Shown: positions 7,521 to 14,836 of the stretch, piece by piece | Numbering within the stretch: position 1 is the first letter of the stretch | Layout: each line of letters opens with the position of its first letter | IMG/VR virus record: IMGVR_UViG_3300035698_009070 | Coordinates: 1 to 23,978 of that record | Direction: 5' to 3' (one strand) | Source: a virus | DNA: 23,978 nucleotides | Translations under genes and position numbers: made by a program | Notes under the pieces: generated by a model | Told to the model about the DNA's origin: nothing | What the model saw: only the letters and a program-made list of their open reading frames with translations | The model's database searches: none

Positions 7521-9482
7521 TTATTTATTTTTTGGTGAAACATCTGTAAATCTCACATTTTGATCAGTAATAACTTTATTAAATTGGTTAGCTATATCAT
7601 CACTTGTTATATTATTAGTTGTTGATTTACCATTACCTTTCTCTATCGGTATATTACTAATAGCCCTTGTTGTTACAGTTGCTATCTGTTTATTTATAGT
7701 AGGGTCTAAAATAATCTCTGGGTTCGATGAAGTTGCTACTTGTTGATTTAAATCATCAATGTTATTAATATCATCATATATCTTAAATAAACCGGTATAA
7801 ATAACTGATGTAGTTAAGCTGTTTTTACCTGTTATATAAAATATATTAACTCCACTATTGTATATCTTCTTAATATCCGAAATCTTTGCCTCATTTATTT
7901 TAAAAGTAATCATACCATTAACTAAATCAATTTCACCAGATTCAATAAATGGTGTGAATGATACAATAGTAGAATCATTCTTAATTGTTAACTTTATCTC
8001 TTTATAACCAGTCATGTCCAAGTATTTTGGTTGCTTTGCAGTTCCAGTTGCAATAGAGAAGCTTAGTATGTTATCAAATGGATAAAGTAAAATTTGCAAT
8101 TTACCAAACCCATAAAATGATTTAGTGTCTAAAATTGTAGAATCCGATTTAGCCATAATATTATACCTATCAACTAATACAGGGAATGGCACATTTACTT
8201 GTTCAATAGTTACACGGTTATTATTGTTAGCCGGATTATAAAGAATATCTGTATTTACTCTAGCAATTGGTGGTGATTTAGGATTATTATTTATAGGAAT
8301 TATACCAAAGGCATTAGAAACTCCAACTAAATCTGGGTTAATAGATGATTTGATATTATAGATTTTAGGTTTATAAGCATCAGTTAAATTTATCTTAGTT
8401 AAATTCAGTGAATATTTTGAAACCTCATCTTGTAACATACCATAAGATGCACGTCTTATTATATAAGAACCATCTACTGCATCAATCAATCTCATCTCAA
8501 CATCAATTATAGCAGTTGTAGTCGAATATTTTATGATTGGTCGATAATCTATCTTCTCATTGAAATTATCTGTTACTGTATATGTAATTGTCTTACCACG
8601 CACATTTTGTTCGTACATAGTTATATCATATTGAACGTAATATCTCTTATCTTGGTATACAGAATCATCAATGAATTTTTTAAAACCACCTATTGTATTA
8701 TCATAAGTACCATAAATTTCAAAGAAATCACCATTAGTAGAATTCTCAATTCTTAACCCTAATTTTTCATATTCTGGTGTTTGTGGTATTGAAGTTGATA
8801 TAGGGGCTTCTAATAAATAAGTAGTTACACCATTTATTGTTTGTATATTATTTATGAAGCGAAATTCTATAAAAACTGGAGATGTTAAACTTAACCCATC
8901 ACCATTTGTTAGATTAGAATTTATACTATTATCAATTGGTCTATTACCAGATAGTTGTGATGACACATCACTTACCGCAGGAACTTCGATTGTTATATTT
9001 TTACCCCACAATTTTTCTTGAAATAAAAGAGGTGGTGATGTGAAATTTAGAAGTTCTTGCTGATCAACATCAGTCATATCAAAATAAAAATTAGATATAT
9101 CATACTGATTTCTATTATTTGAATCAAACGCATATACCCTAATATTAAATCCAAGATATTCTCCAAATGTCCAATTTATTGGAATATGAAATTTTAATGT
9201 ATCATGTTTTATAGGGGATGGTGCAGAATAATTTTTTACTTGTAAAAATGAATAATAGCTAGGATCAACTTTACCATACTTATAAGTTATAGGGTCTACT
9301 GAGAATAATTGATTAACTTCTTGATTCCCAGTTCCACTGGTATCATATGCCATATAAGACCTTGTTTTATCTTTAGAATTAACTAGAAGATTATATGGTT
9401 CGCTAAGTAGGTTACCATCATTATAGACATATTCCAATAAAACGTTTTTGTCTAGTTTTATATATTTTGATATTTTAGCCAT
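7521..9482 (-). CDS. Large beta-rich phage structural protein (probably baseplate/tail)
   Basis: A 653-aa protein made mainly of alternating short hydrophobic strands with many Asn, Thr, Ser and Tyr residues and no membrane segment, as in baseplate and tail components. Recognisable blocks include KYIKLDKNVLLEYVYNDGN at the start, FHIPINWTFGEYLGFNIRVY (about 98-117), and SPPLLFQEKLWGKNITIEVP (about 149-168). To my recollection such proteins occur in T4-like phages of marine bacteria and are annotated only as structural. The C-terminal 70 residues are Asn/Thr/Ser-rich and look disordered. It sits between an intrinsic terminator (9544-9567) and the tail-tube-like gene, so those two probably form one transcription unit. 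Exact role unknown. Confidence 0.6.
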   Translation of the reverse strand: MAKISKYIKLDKNVLLEYVYNDGNLLSEPYNLLVNSKDKTRSYMAYDTSGTGNQEVNQLFSVDPITYKYGKVDPSYYSFLQVKNYSAPSPIKHDTLKFHIPINWTFGEYLGFNIRVYAFDSNNRNQYDISNFYFDMTDVDQQELLNFTSPPLLFQEKLWGKNITIEVPAVSDVSSQLSGNRPIDNSINSNLTNGDGLSLTSPVFIEFRFINNIQTINGVTTYLLEAPISTSIPQTPEYEKLGLRIENSTNGDFFEIYGTYDNTIGGFKKFIDDSVYQDKRYYVQYDITMYEQNVRGKTITYTVTDNFNEKIDYRPIIKYSTTTAIIDVEMRLIDAVDGSYIIRRASYGMLQDEVSKYSLNLTKINLTDAYKPKIYNIKSSINPDLVGVSNAFGIIPINNNPKSPPIARVNTDILYNPANNNNRVTIEQVNVPFPVLVDRYNIMAKSDSTILDTKSFYGFGKLQILLYPFDNILSFSIATGTAKQPKYLDMTGYKEIKLTIKNDSTIVSFTPFIESGEIDLVNGMITFKINEAKISDIKKIYNSGVNIFYITGKNSLTTSVIYTGLFKIYDDINNIDDLNQQVATSSNPEIILDPTINKQIATVTTRAISNIPIEKGNGKSTTNNITSDDIANQFNKVITDQNVRFTDVSPKNK

Positions 9483-9540
9483 TAATATTTAATATTTTTC
9501 CATATATATTAAATATCAAATGTTTCAATGAGTTAATTAA
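9483..9540 (-). promoter_or_regulatory. Probable promoter region of the structural-gene unit
   Basis: Between the terminator and the ATG at 9482 the minus strand reads TTGAAA and then TTTAATATATATGG. The second is one base off the TAATATATAG element found before four other genes. No Shine-Dalgarno sequence is present. Placement after a terminator makes a promoter here likely. Confidence 0.35.
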
Positions 9541-9543
9541 AAA

Positions 9544-9567
9544 AGAGCTCTATGTTTAAAGCCCTTC
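9544..9567 (-). terminator. Intrinsic terminator after the coiled-coil gene
   Basis: On the minus strand AAGGGCT (9567-9561) pairs with AGCTCTT (9550-9544) over 7 bp with one G-U wobble and a 10-base loop, followed by a T-run and AATTAA. The stop codon of the coiled-coil gene lies in the loop. It separates that unit from the structural genes downstream. Confidence 0.6.
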
Positions 9568-9951
9568 TTTTTCTAATCTACTTTGAACAGATGTTAGAAT
9601 CTGTTCATCTGAGAGATTTGTGTGTTTCTCTTTTATTTGTCGATACAACTCATTCTCCTCTTTCGATAACTTTTCAATCTCTTTGTTCATTGGATCTACT
9701 AATTTCTCAAGTCTTTCTCCCTCACTTTCAACATTCTGAATTATTTCCATAATTTCATTTATTGATTTCTCCGCCGTTATATCCTTTTTATTCTTGATTC
9801 TATTTTGTAAATCTTCAAGTTCTTTCACAGAGCCTTCCAAAATCTGAATAATCTCTTTAGCCCTCTTATGATAAAGATTCATATTATTAGATATCTTCAA
9901 ATATTGTCTTCTTATGTTAACTGCACTTTGTAAAAATAATTCATCAACCAT
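9556..9951 (-). CDS. Small coiled-coil protein
   Basis: A 131-aa protein that is almost entirely charged helix. From about residue 25 to 125 it has heptad-like spacing of Ile and Leu (IIQILEGSVKELEDLQNRIK, then EIMEIIQNVESEGERLEKLV, then EIEKLSKEENELYRQIKEK), so a coiled coil is very likely. No enzyme motif or signal peptide is seen. It follows the 338-aa gene by 16 bases and ends in an intrinsic terminator, so the two form a short unit. A structural, chaperone or assembly role is possible but not shown. Confidence 0.7.
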   Translation of the reverse strand: MVDELFLQSAVNIRRQYLKISNNMNLYHKRAKEIIQILEGSVKELEDLQNRIKNKKDITAEKSINEIMEIIQNVESEGERLEKLVDPMNKEIEKLSKEENELYRQIKEKHTNLSDEQILTSVQSRLEKEGL

Positions 9952-9967
9952 TTTATTATTATAATTT

Positions 9968-10984
9968 TTATATACCTTCGTTCAATTTTCTAACTTTTTC
10001 AGGGTCCACAACTGGGAGTGTTATTACTGGTTTAATAGTTTTGATTCTATTATTACCTGCTTCAATAACAGTCTTTGCTTTTTCACCTTTTAATGCCTCA
10101 TTAATTTCCTCAACTGATTGCATATTAGAAATTAAATCTATTCTTTCCTTAGCCGTCAATTTAACTGATTTTTTAGCAACTGGTTTATTTACTTTCTTTT
10201 CCGGTTTTCTATCACCATAAACTAATTTTTCAATCTTCTCTTTAAAAATATCTTTAATTTTAGAAGGGTCTTGTAATATCTTATTCGTAAATTCATTTGC
10301 TAAGAAATCAATTATAGAAGTATCATAAGAATCTTCCATCATTTCAATAAAATCTAATCTAGGGATTTTATCATTAAAATCAATTGTGATATCCAACTCT
10401 ATTATTCTTTTAACATGCTTAAACATGGTAAGAATAGGGTCTTCAACTGGTTGAGGTCTATTATGAACCTGTTGTTGAACAGGTTGGCTTTGTGGTTCAC
10501 CATTAACCACAACATTAGTTGGTCTAGATCGTATCTGTTCAATTTCTGGTACATTTGGGTTTAAAATCCTTTCAAATGCTTCATTTTGTTTCTCGACCAC
10601 ATTATCAACATTTGTTGATGATGCATCACCTTGAATTCCATATTTTTTAGCTAATTCTGCTTTTGCGTCCTCTTCGGAAGTTTGGTATACCGCACTTTCA
10701 CTAGTAGTAGGCATAACTTCGCCACCAAAATTACTGGCTAATGAATCATCAACCATATTTTCAGTTGGTATACTTTTAATCTTATCTGCTAATGAATCAT
10801 AAGCTGATTGTGTATTAAAAAATGTTGTTGGATCGATTTGTTCGGTGTATTGACTTGGATCTAATAGAGCAGTAACACTTACTTTTTCCTTGCTTTCCAA
10901 AATTGCAATATCCTCAAATGCATCTAAAACTTTAATAGTTTCACCTGTTTTATTATTTCTAAATGATTTATTTGAAATGTCCAT
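9968..10984 (-). CDS. 338-aa phage protein of unknown function, probable virion or assembly factor
   Basis: I do not recognise a named family. The N-terminus (about 1-60) is compact: KSFRNNKTGETIKVLDAFED then LDPSQYTEQIDPTTFFNT. Residues 60-190 are Ser, Asn, Pro and Gln rich and probably disordered (QSQPVQQQVHNRPQPVED near 165-182). Residues 185-255 form a helical domain, with IPRLDFIEMMEDSYDTSIID and FLANEFTNKILQDPSKIK. A basic linker with KKVNKPVAKKSVK follows. The unit starts just after the gp32 terminator and has its own promoter-like element (TATAATATATAG, 11006-11017). The mixture of folded ends and a flexible middle suits an adaptor or assembly protein; that is inference. Confidence 0.65.
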   Translation of the reverse strand: MDISNKSFRNNKTGETIKVLDAFEDIAILESKEKVSVTALLDPSQYTEQIDPTTFFNTQSAYDSLADKIKSIPTENMVDDSLASNFGGEVMPTTSESAVYQTSEEDAKAELAKKYGIQGDASSTNVDNVVEKQNEAFERILNPNVPEIEQIRSRPTNVVVNGEPQSQPVQQQVHNRPQPVEDPILTMFKHVKRIIELDITIDFNDKIPRLDFIEMMEDSYDTSIIDFLANEFTNKILQDPSKIKDIFKEKIEKLVYGDRKPEKKVNKPVAKKSVKLTAKERIDLISNMQSVEEINEALKGEKAKTVIEAGNNRIKTIKPVITLPVVDPEKVRKLNEGI

Positions 10985-11005
10985 ATATTATTTTGTTTTA
11001 TTTTT

Positions 11006-11017
11006 CTATATATTATA
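11006..11017 (-). promoter_or_regulatory. TATAATATATAG promoter-like element
   Basis: The minus strand has TATAATATATAG 22 bases before the ATG of the 338-aa gene, directly downstream of the gp32 terminator. The inner TAATATATAG recurs exactly at 21568-21577, 22421-22430 and 23139-23148, each just before a minus-strand start codon. It resembles a -10 box. Confidence 0.5.
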
Positions 11018-11037
11018 GGGGTATACTTTTGTTTGTT

Positions 11038-11075
11038 TAAAAAAAATCCTATACATTTCAAAAATATATAGGATT
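11038..11075 (-). terminator. Strong intrinsic terminator after gp32
   Basis: On the minus strand AATCCTATA (11075-11067) pairs perfectly over 9 bp with TATAGGATT (11053-11045) and is followed by a run of T. It begins 20 bases after the gp32 stop codon and is a textbook rho-independent terminator. It makes gp32 a monocistronic transcript. Confidence 0.85.
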
Positions 11076-11095
11076 CTTATTAAAAGTGGATATTT

Positions 11096-12052
11096 TTACA
11101 TATCATTGAAGAAGTCATCTTCGTCCTCTTCTGCATTATCATTAGTAGATTCGCTAAAATTTGAATCTAGATTAAAGTCATCTGTAGAAGGTGATTTCTC
11201 GGCATTAGCATAAGAATTTGCTGCTTTCCCAGTCATGAAATTTGTAATTTCTGAGATTTTTGCGTGTTGTTCATCTGTTAATACTTGAGGTGCGAAATCT
11301 TCGAGTTCGTTTTCACGGTCTAGTAAGAAATCTCTTACTTTACCTTGATACTTAGATTCAATCTTACCATCTTCATCAACTGGCACTGATTTAAATTCGC
11401 CTTTTTCTTTGAAGTAAATAGGTAGTGAAGAAACTTCAGGTTTGAACATACTCATTTTGTAATCTGGATATGTTTCATCACCAGTTTGAATTTCTTTAAC
11501 GATTAAAACTAAATCTTTACCTACACCAGGGTCAAATACTGTACATGGAACACCAGTGATATCACCATTTTTCTCTGCTTGGATTTTGTCTTTAATTGTC
11601 TTACCATATTGATAAATCATAATTTTACCAACTAATTCTGGTTGTTGTTCATCTTCTAAGACCAATACATATGAATAGTATTTCTTTGAGTAGTTCAACA
11701 TTTTTGATTTCTCCATTAAGATTGCATTTTTTGAATTTTGCATACTGTAATAAAGATCTGTTAGTGGACATTTTTCACCGAAATTCTTTGGTGAATCGAA
11801 CCAACCACTTAATTCTCTTGGGTTGCTAATTTTCACATAGTGTGCTATCTTCTCAATAGCTGATTGTCCTAGTTTGGAATCTTGTGTTAAGTTAGGTAAT
11901 AATCTAACTACTGATCTCCAACCTTTTTTCTTATCTTTCGCTTTTGAAAGATCGATACGGTAAATACCGTCATTGTTTGATTTTACTTGGTCTTTAAGGA
12001 AGTCCATTTTGTCGTCCAAATTACCATTAAATAATTCATCTAATTCTGCCAT
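11096..12052 (-). CDS. 32: gp32-like single-stranded DNA-binding protein
   Basis: A 318-aa homologue of T4 gp32, which coats single-stranded DNA in replication, recombination and repair. The core matches the gp32 OB-fold pattern: WRSVVRLLPN (45-54), the aromatic block KKYYSYVLVLEDEQQPELVG (123-142, compare YWANILVVKDPAAPENEG in T4), KIMIYQYGKTIKDKI (143-157) and FDPGVGKDLVLIVKE (173-187). The last 40 residues are Ser/Asn-rich and end in EEDEDDFFNDM, the acidic tail that in T4 recruits partner proteins. The T4 zinc site (His64, Cys77, Cys87, Cys90) is not conserved: only Cys95 and Cys170 are present. The T4 basic LAST-type N-terminal motif is also not evident. The gene has its own promoter-like element, leader hairpin and terminator. 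Confidence 0.9.
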   Translation of the reverse strand: MAELDELFNGNLDDKMDFLKDQVKSNNDGIYRIDLSKAKDKKKGWRSVVRLLPNLTQDSKLGQSAIEKIAHYVKISNPRELSGWFDSPKNFGEKCPLTDLYYSMQNSKNAILMEKSKMLNYSKKYYSYVLVLEDEQQPELVGKIMIYQYGKTIKDKIQAEKNGDITGVPCTVFDPGVGKDLVLIVKEIQTGDETYPDYKMSMFKPEVSSLPIYFKEKGEFKSVPVDEDGKIESKYQGKVRDFLLDRENELEDFAPQVLTDEQHAKISEITNFMTGKAANSYANAEKSPSTDDFNLDSNFSESTNDNAEEDEDDFFNDM

Positions 12053-12076
12053 AATTGCTTTTTATTTATTTTTATT

Positions 12077-12103
12077 TCGGCTTTTAAACCGATAGATATT
12101 ATA
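12077..12103 (-). promoter_or_regulatory. gp32 promoter-like box and 5' leader hairpin
   Basis: The minus strand has TATAATAT (12103-12096), 43 bases before the gp32 start, followed by a small hairpin TCGG-loop-CCGA (12092-12077). After it comes a G-poor leader of A and U reaching to the ATG. If the box is a -10 element, transcription would start near 12090, putting the hairpin at the 5' end of the mRNA. In T4, gp32 represses its own translation by binding an unstructured AU-rich leader downstream of a 5' pseudoknot, so this arrangement may serve the same purpose. Confidence 0.45.
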
Positions 12104-12138
12104 CTAAATAAGTTTAAAAAAGTTTTGTTTTTTTGTAA

Positions 12139-12336
12139 TTATTTTCGTATATTTGTAGGTTTTTTTCTAGATTCTTTTAAACTATTTCTCGTACCTAAAT
12201 AGTTGAAACTAAACTGTAGCCAATAATATATGGTATAATTCTGTAGAATCTTGTTTCTATTTTTCCGTTGTAAATTTTCATATCTCGCTTTAATTGTATC
12301 TGGTGATATATTAAAGTTTAAAGATATTATTAAATA
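12139..12336 (-). pseudogene. Open frame without a start codon, possible gene remnant
   Basis: Directly downstream of the 232-aa gene, a minus-strand frame stays open for 65 codons and ends in TAA at 12139-12141, but it has no ATG, GTG or TTG. The translated part looks protein-like rather than random: it includes ISPDTIKARYENLQRK, reminiscent of a helix-turn-helix, then YTIYYWLQFSFNYLGTRN and a basic tail. It may be the 3' end of a deleted gene, for example a DNA-binding or homing-endonuclease-type protein. It could also be chance in AT-rich DNA. It fills most of the 277-base gap before gp32. Confidence 0.35.
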
Positions 12337-13028
12337 CTATAATTATATTTTGGATTCAAACCAAATCTAATATCACTCAACATCAATAAACCACCACCAT
12401 CAGTTTCTATTTCAATGTCAAATTCTATTTCATATTTACTTAAACCTCTATGATTAATTTTAGTTTCTATGTTTAGATAATCATCATCACCTATTTTACA
12501 TTCTCCCATATATTTAATAATCGCATCTTTACAATCCTCTAATGCCTCAGAATCTGAAAATTCAAATGCTATATGAGATGAGTACTTAGATGACCTAGCA
12601 TTATAAAATTTTATATCACAATACCTCAAACCTAAAATCCTTTTTAAAGAATGCAAATTAAGAAACACATTACTATCATTATAAATAAAGAAATCACCTT
12701 TTCTAAAACCATTTATTAAAGTAATAAAGTAACCACCATTTCTTACACCAATATTCACACCAACTTCAAAATCATCTTTAATCCTATCTATCGCAGTTTT
12801 AATATCCTGTGTTACCTCAAATTCATTCTTCTTAGAATCATTTAACTCATCAATCGTATTGAAAGTTGTGTTTTTATTAAATGTACAAAGTATAAAAATA
12901 CTAATTTCGTTAGGCCCAGAATTATCTAATCTTGAACCAGAATCGATAAAATCGATAAATGCCATTCTACAAGTTTCAGTAAAATCAGATTTACTTTCGA
13001 ATATTTTCCAAGTCTTAATTTTTTTCAT
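12330..13028 (-). CDS. Leader-family small protein (232 aa), unknown function
   Basis: The last intact gene of the first minus-strand array. It begins MKKIKTWKIFESKSD, a variant of the leader shared across the array, with a candidate junction I-F-E|S at residues 9-12. After it TCRMAFIDFIDSG (19-31) matches the 'helix then IFID' motif of the family. The rest alternates short strands and helices (ISIFILCTF, VGVNIGVRNGGYFITLING, HSLKRILGLRYCDIKFYNA), ending with a strand-rich, acidic region. No enzyme signature, membrane segment or secretion signal is seen. Its ATG touches the stop of the preceding gene, so it is translated from a polycistronic message. Confidence 0.7.
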   Translation of the reverse strand: MKKIKTWKIFESKSDFTETCRMAFIDFIDSGSRLDNSGPNEISIFILCTFNKNTTFNTIDELNDSKKNEFEVTQDIKTAIDRIKDDFEVGVNIGVRNGGYFITLINGFRKGDFFIYNDSNVFLNLHSLKRILGLRYCDIKFYNARSSKYSSHIAFEFSDSEALEDCKDAIIKYMGECKIGDDDYLNIETKINHRGLSKYEIEFDIEIETDGGGLLMLSDIRFGLNPKYNYSI

Positions 13029-13886
13029 TTAATTTAATAATATTTTTAATGTATAATCGTAAAAATCAGTAGTATCAAATTGCCTAGTCCCCCTTGATTT
13101 ATCCCATATAACATGATTGTCATCAATTTCTGGTAAAATACTCAATAGGGCATCATCCAACAATTCTTCAATTCTATTTAAATCAAATTTGCCTGTTCTA
13201 TAAGAATCCTCATATCCACCAATATCAATAAGTAAACAAGGTGTAAAACACAATCCAATTATTTTATCTAATGAATATTTCTGCACCTTTCTAGACGAAT
13301 GTAATAAATGTTCATCAGAAGTTGTTAAATGTTTACTCATTTGATTAAGATAATCTAATATCTTAAAATTTGAACAATTGAACTCTTCTCGTGTTACTAA
13401 CTTCTGTGACTCTGTAGTTCTTACTAAAATATCAGTAGATAAAACACTCATATAAAGAGTTGGTTGAACAATCGTAATTAACATAGAAATCATTAATGAT
13501 AATTTATTATCATTATATTTATCTCCCATTCCCAGCATACCATTATAACGCCCATTTATATCATAATCATAATTATCATAATCACAATATGCAACAACAC
13601 GTCTTACAAAAATCTTCTTACCAAAAGGTAATTCATCCAAAACATCATACAATCTACTATAAACATTATCAGTATCAAGCTTTTCTAATGAACCTAAAAT
13701 TTCATCGACTCTATTAGATATTTTATTATAATACCCGACACCAATAAAATGTTCAGCCCAATGTTTTAAATCATTTTCTTTAATGGAATTATCCCATCTG
13801 TGCCTTTTTAAATCCTCAAACCAGTAATAAATACTATAATCTGAATTTTTCTTTGATTCTGTAAATTGTGTATATCTTTTTAACAT
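13029..13886 (-). CDS. Leader-family protein (285 aa), unknown function
   Basis: It begins MLKRYTQFTESKKNSDY, with the E-S junction at residues 10-11 as in its neighbours. The body is a mixed alpha/beta protein with many Tyr and Asp residues (WFEDLKRHRWDNSIKENDLK near 22-41, DELPFGKKIFVRRVVAYCDY near 85-104). No motif of a known enzyme is visible. It lies 2 bases after the 126-aa gene and abuts the 232-aa gene. Although longer than most array members, it shares only the leader with them as far as I can see. Confidence 0.65.
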   Translation of the reverse strand: MLKRYTQFTESKKNSDYSIYYWFEDLKRHRWDNSIKENDLKHWAEHFIGVGYYNKISNRVDEILGSLEKLDTDNVYSRLYDVLDELPFGKKIFVRRVVAYCDYDNYDYDINGRYNGMLGMGDKYNDNKLSLMISMLITIVQPTLYMSVLSTDILVRTTESQKLVTREEFNCSNFKILDYLNQMSKHLTTSDEHLLHSSRKVQKYSLDKIIGLCFTPCLLIDIGGYEDSYRTGKFDLNRIEELLDDALLSILPEIDDNHVIWDKSRGTRQFDTTDFYDYTLKILLN

Positions 13887-13888
13887 AA

Positions 13889-14269
13889 TTATGGTTTTAT
13901 TACTATTACTTGAAATATATCCTGATCAAATTTAACGAAAGTTGGATTATACATTCCAATAAATCTATTCAAATCGGTATCTAATTCATTCACGATATCT
14001 ATATGTGCTTTTAAATCACCAATCTCAACCATCGGTAAAATGTCTATATTTATCATATACCCTATATCACATTTATCAGGATGCCATTCTAAATCTTTAT
14101 TACTGAAATCATTACTAGCCCAGTTATCATCATCATTTGGATCAATATAAATTTCATGAATACCATGATCTTCACATAAATCAAATGTGTGCGCAAAAAT
14201 TAATTCCAAATCACCTTTATCAAATGGTTTCGATTTTTTCGATTCATTGTATTTTTTTAAATGTTTCAC
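13889..14269 (-). CDS. Leader-family small acidic protein (126 aa)
   Basis: It begins MKHLKKYNESKKSK, the clearest form of the shared leader, with E-S at residues 9-10. The mature part is strongly acidic, with Asp-rich segments (IDPNDDDNWASNDF near 42-55) and alternating strands (YMINIDILPMVEIG, DIFQVIVIKP at the end). A basic leader on an acidic body would suit a peptide that targets the protein and is then removed. DNA mimicry is possible for so acidic a protein, but nothing specific supports it. The gene abuts its upstream neighbour. Confidence 0.65.
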   Translation of the reverse strand: MKHLKKYNESKKSKPFDKGDLELIFAHTFDLCEDHGIHEIYIDPNDDDNWASNDFSNKDLEWHPDKCDIGYMINIDILPMVEIGDLKAHIDIVNELDTDLNRFIGMYNPTFVKFDQDIFQVIVIKP

Positions 14270-14830
14270 CTATTTATCAATTTTTTTATATATTTCTTCT
14301 AATTCTTCTCTTGACACGGGCTTTGATTTGATTAAATTTGCCGATTCTGAGTAATAACCATTGCTTCTACCCCACCACTTTATTGTAACATAACCATCAA
14401 TTGTTGCAAATTTATAAAAAGTCCAAGTTTGTGTATCAAAACCACATACTCCTGCTAGTTCAATAGTCTCTTGATTACTTGATACTTCCGCTTGTAATAA
14501 TGGTTGGTCTATCAAATCTGATAAATCACCTTCAATATCATCAATCATAACATTAACATCACAACTAGGATCTTCATCATTATAATAAACATATAAATTA
14601 TATTCTGCATGACCCTCAACAATGAATAAAATTTCATCATTCTCTTTATTTATTCTGATATCAATTATCATCTCACCTTTTAGTTTAGCTGTAGTGAATA
14701 TTTCACCAGTATATCTTGAATAGAACTCTATTCCTAAATCGGAACTATAAAAACTATCATATCCGCATCGAAATTTATTATTCGCTTCCTCATCATCAAT
14801 TGATTCATTATATCTTTTTAAATATTTCAT
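14270..14830 (-). CDS. Leader-family protein, duplicate of the third domain of the next gene
   Basis: I choose the ATG at 14830 because it gives MKYLKRYNES, the shared leader; an in-frame ATG at 14836, directly after the upstream stop, would add only two residues. From residue about 17 onward it matches the last 160 residues of the 434-aa protein upstream: FRCGYDSF, KLKGEMIIDIRINKENDEI, IVEGHAEYNLY, IDDIEGDLSDLIDQPLLQAE, WTFYKFATIDGYVTIKWW and SREELEEIYKKI all have near-identical counterparts. This is a tandem duplication. The fold appears to be beta-rich with a C-terminal helix. Function unknown. Confidence 0.75.
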   Translation of the reverse strand: MKYLKRYNESIDDEEANNKFRCGYDSFYSSDLGIEFYSRYTGEIFTTAKLKGEMIIDIRINKENDEILFIVEGHAEYNLYVYYNDEDPSCDVNVMIDDIEGDLSDLIDQPLLQAEVSSNQETIELAGVCGFDTQTWTFYKFATIDGYVTIKWWGRSNGYYSESANLIKSKPVSREELEEIYKKIDK

Positions 14831-14836
14831 ATACAT

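Noticed and set aside
12124-12155. Plus-strand TTTG ... TATATTTG pair with 20-base spacing, matching a Bacteroidota promoter
   Set aside because: It points into the minus-strand array with no plus-strand gene downstream. Such AT-rich matches are common by chance; an antisense transcript would have to be shown.
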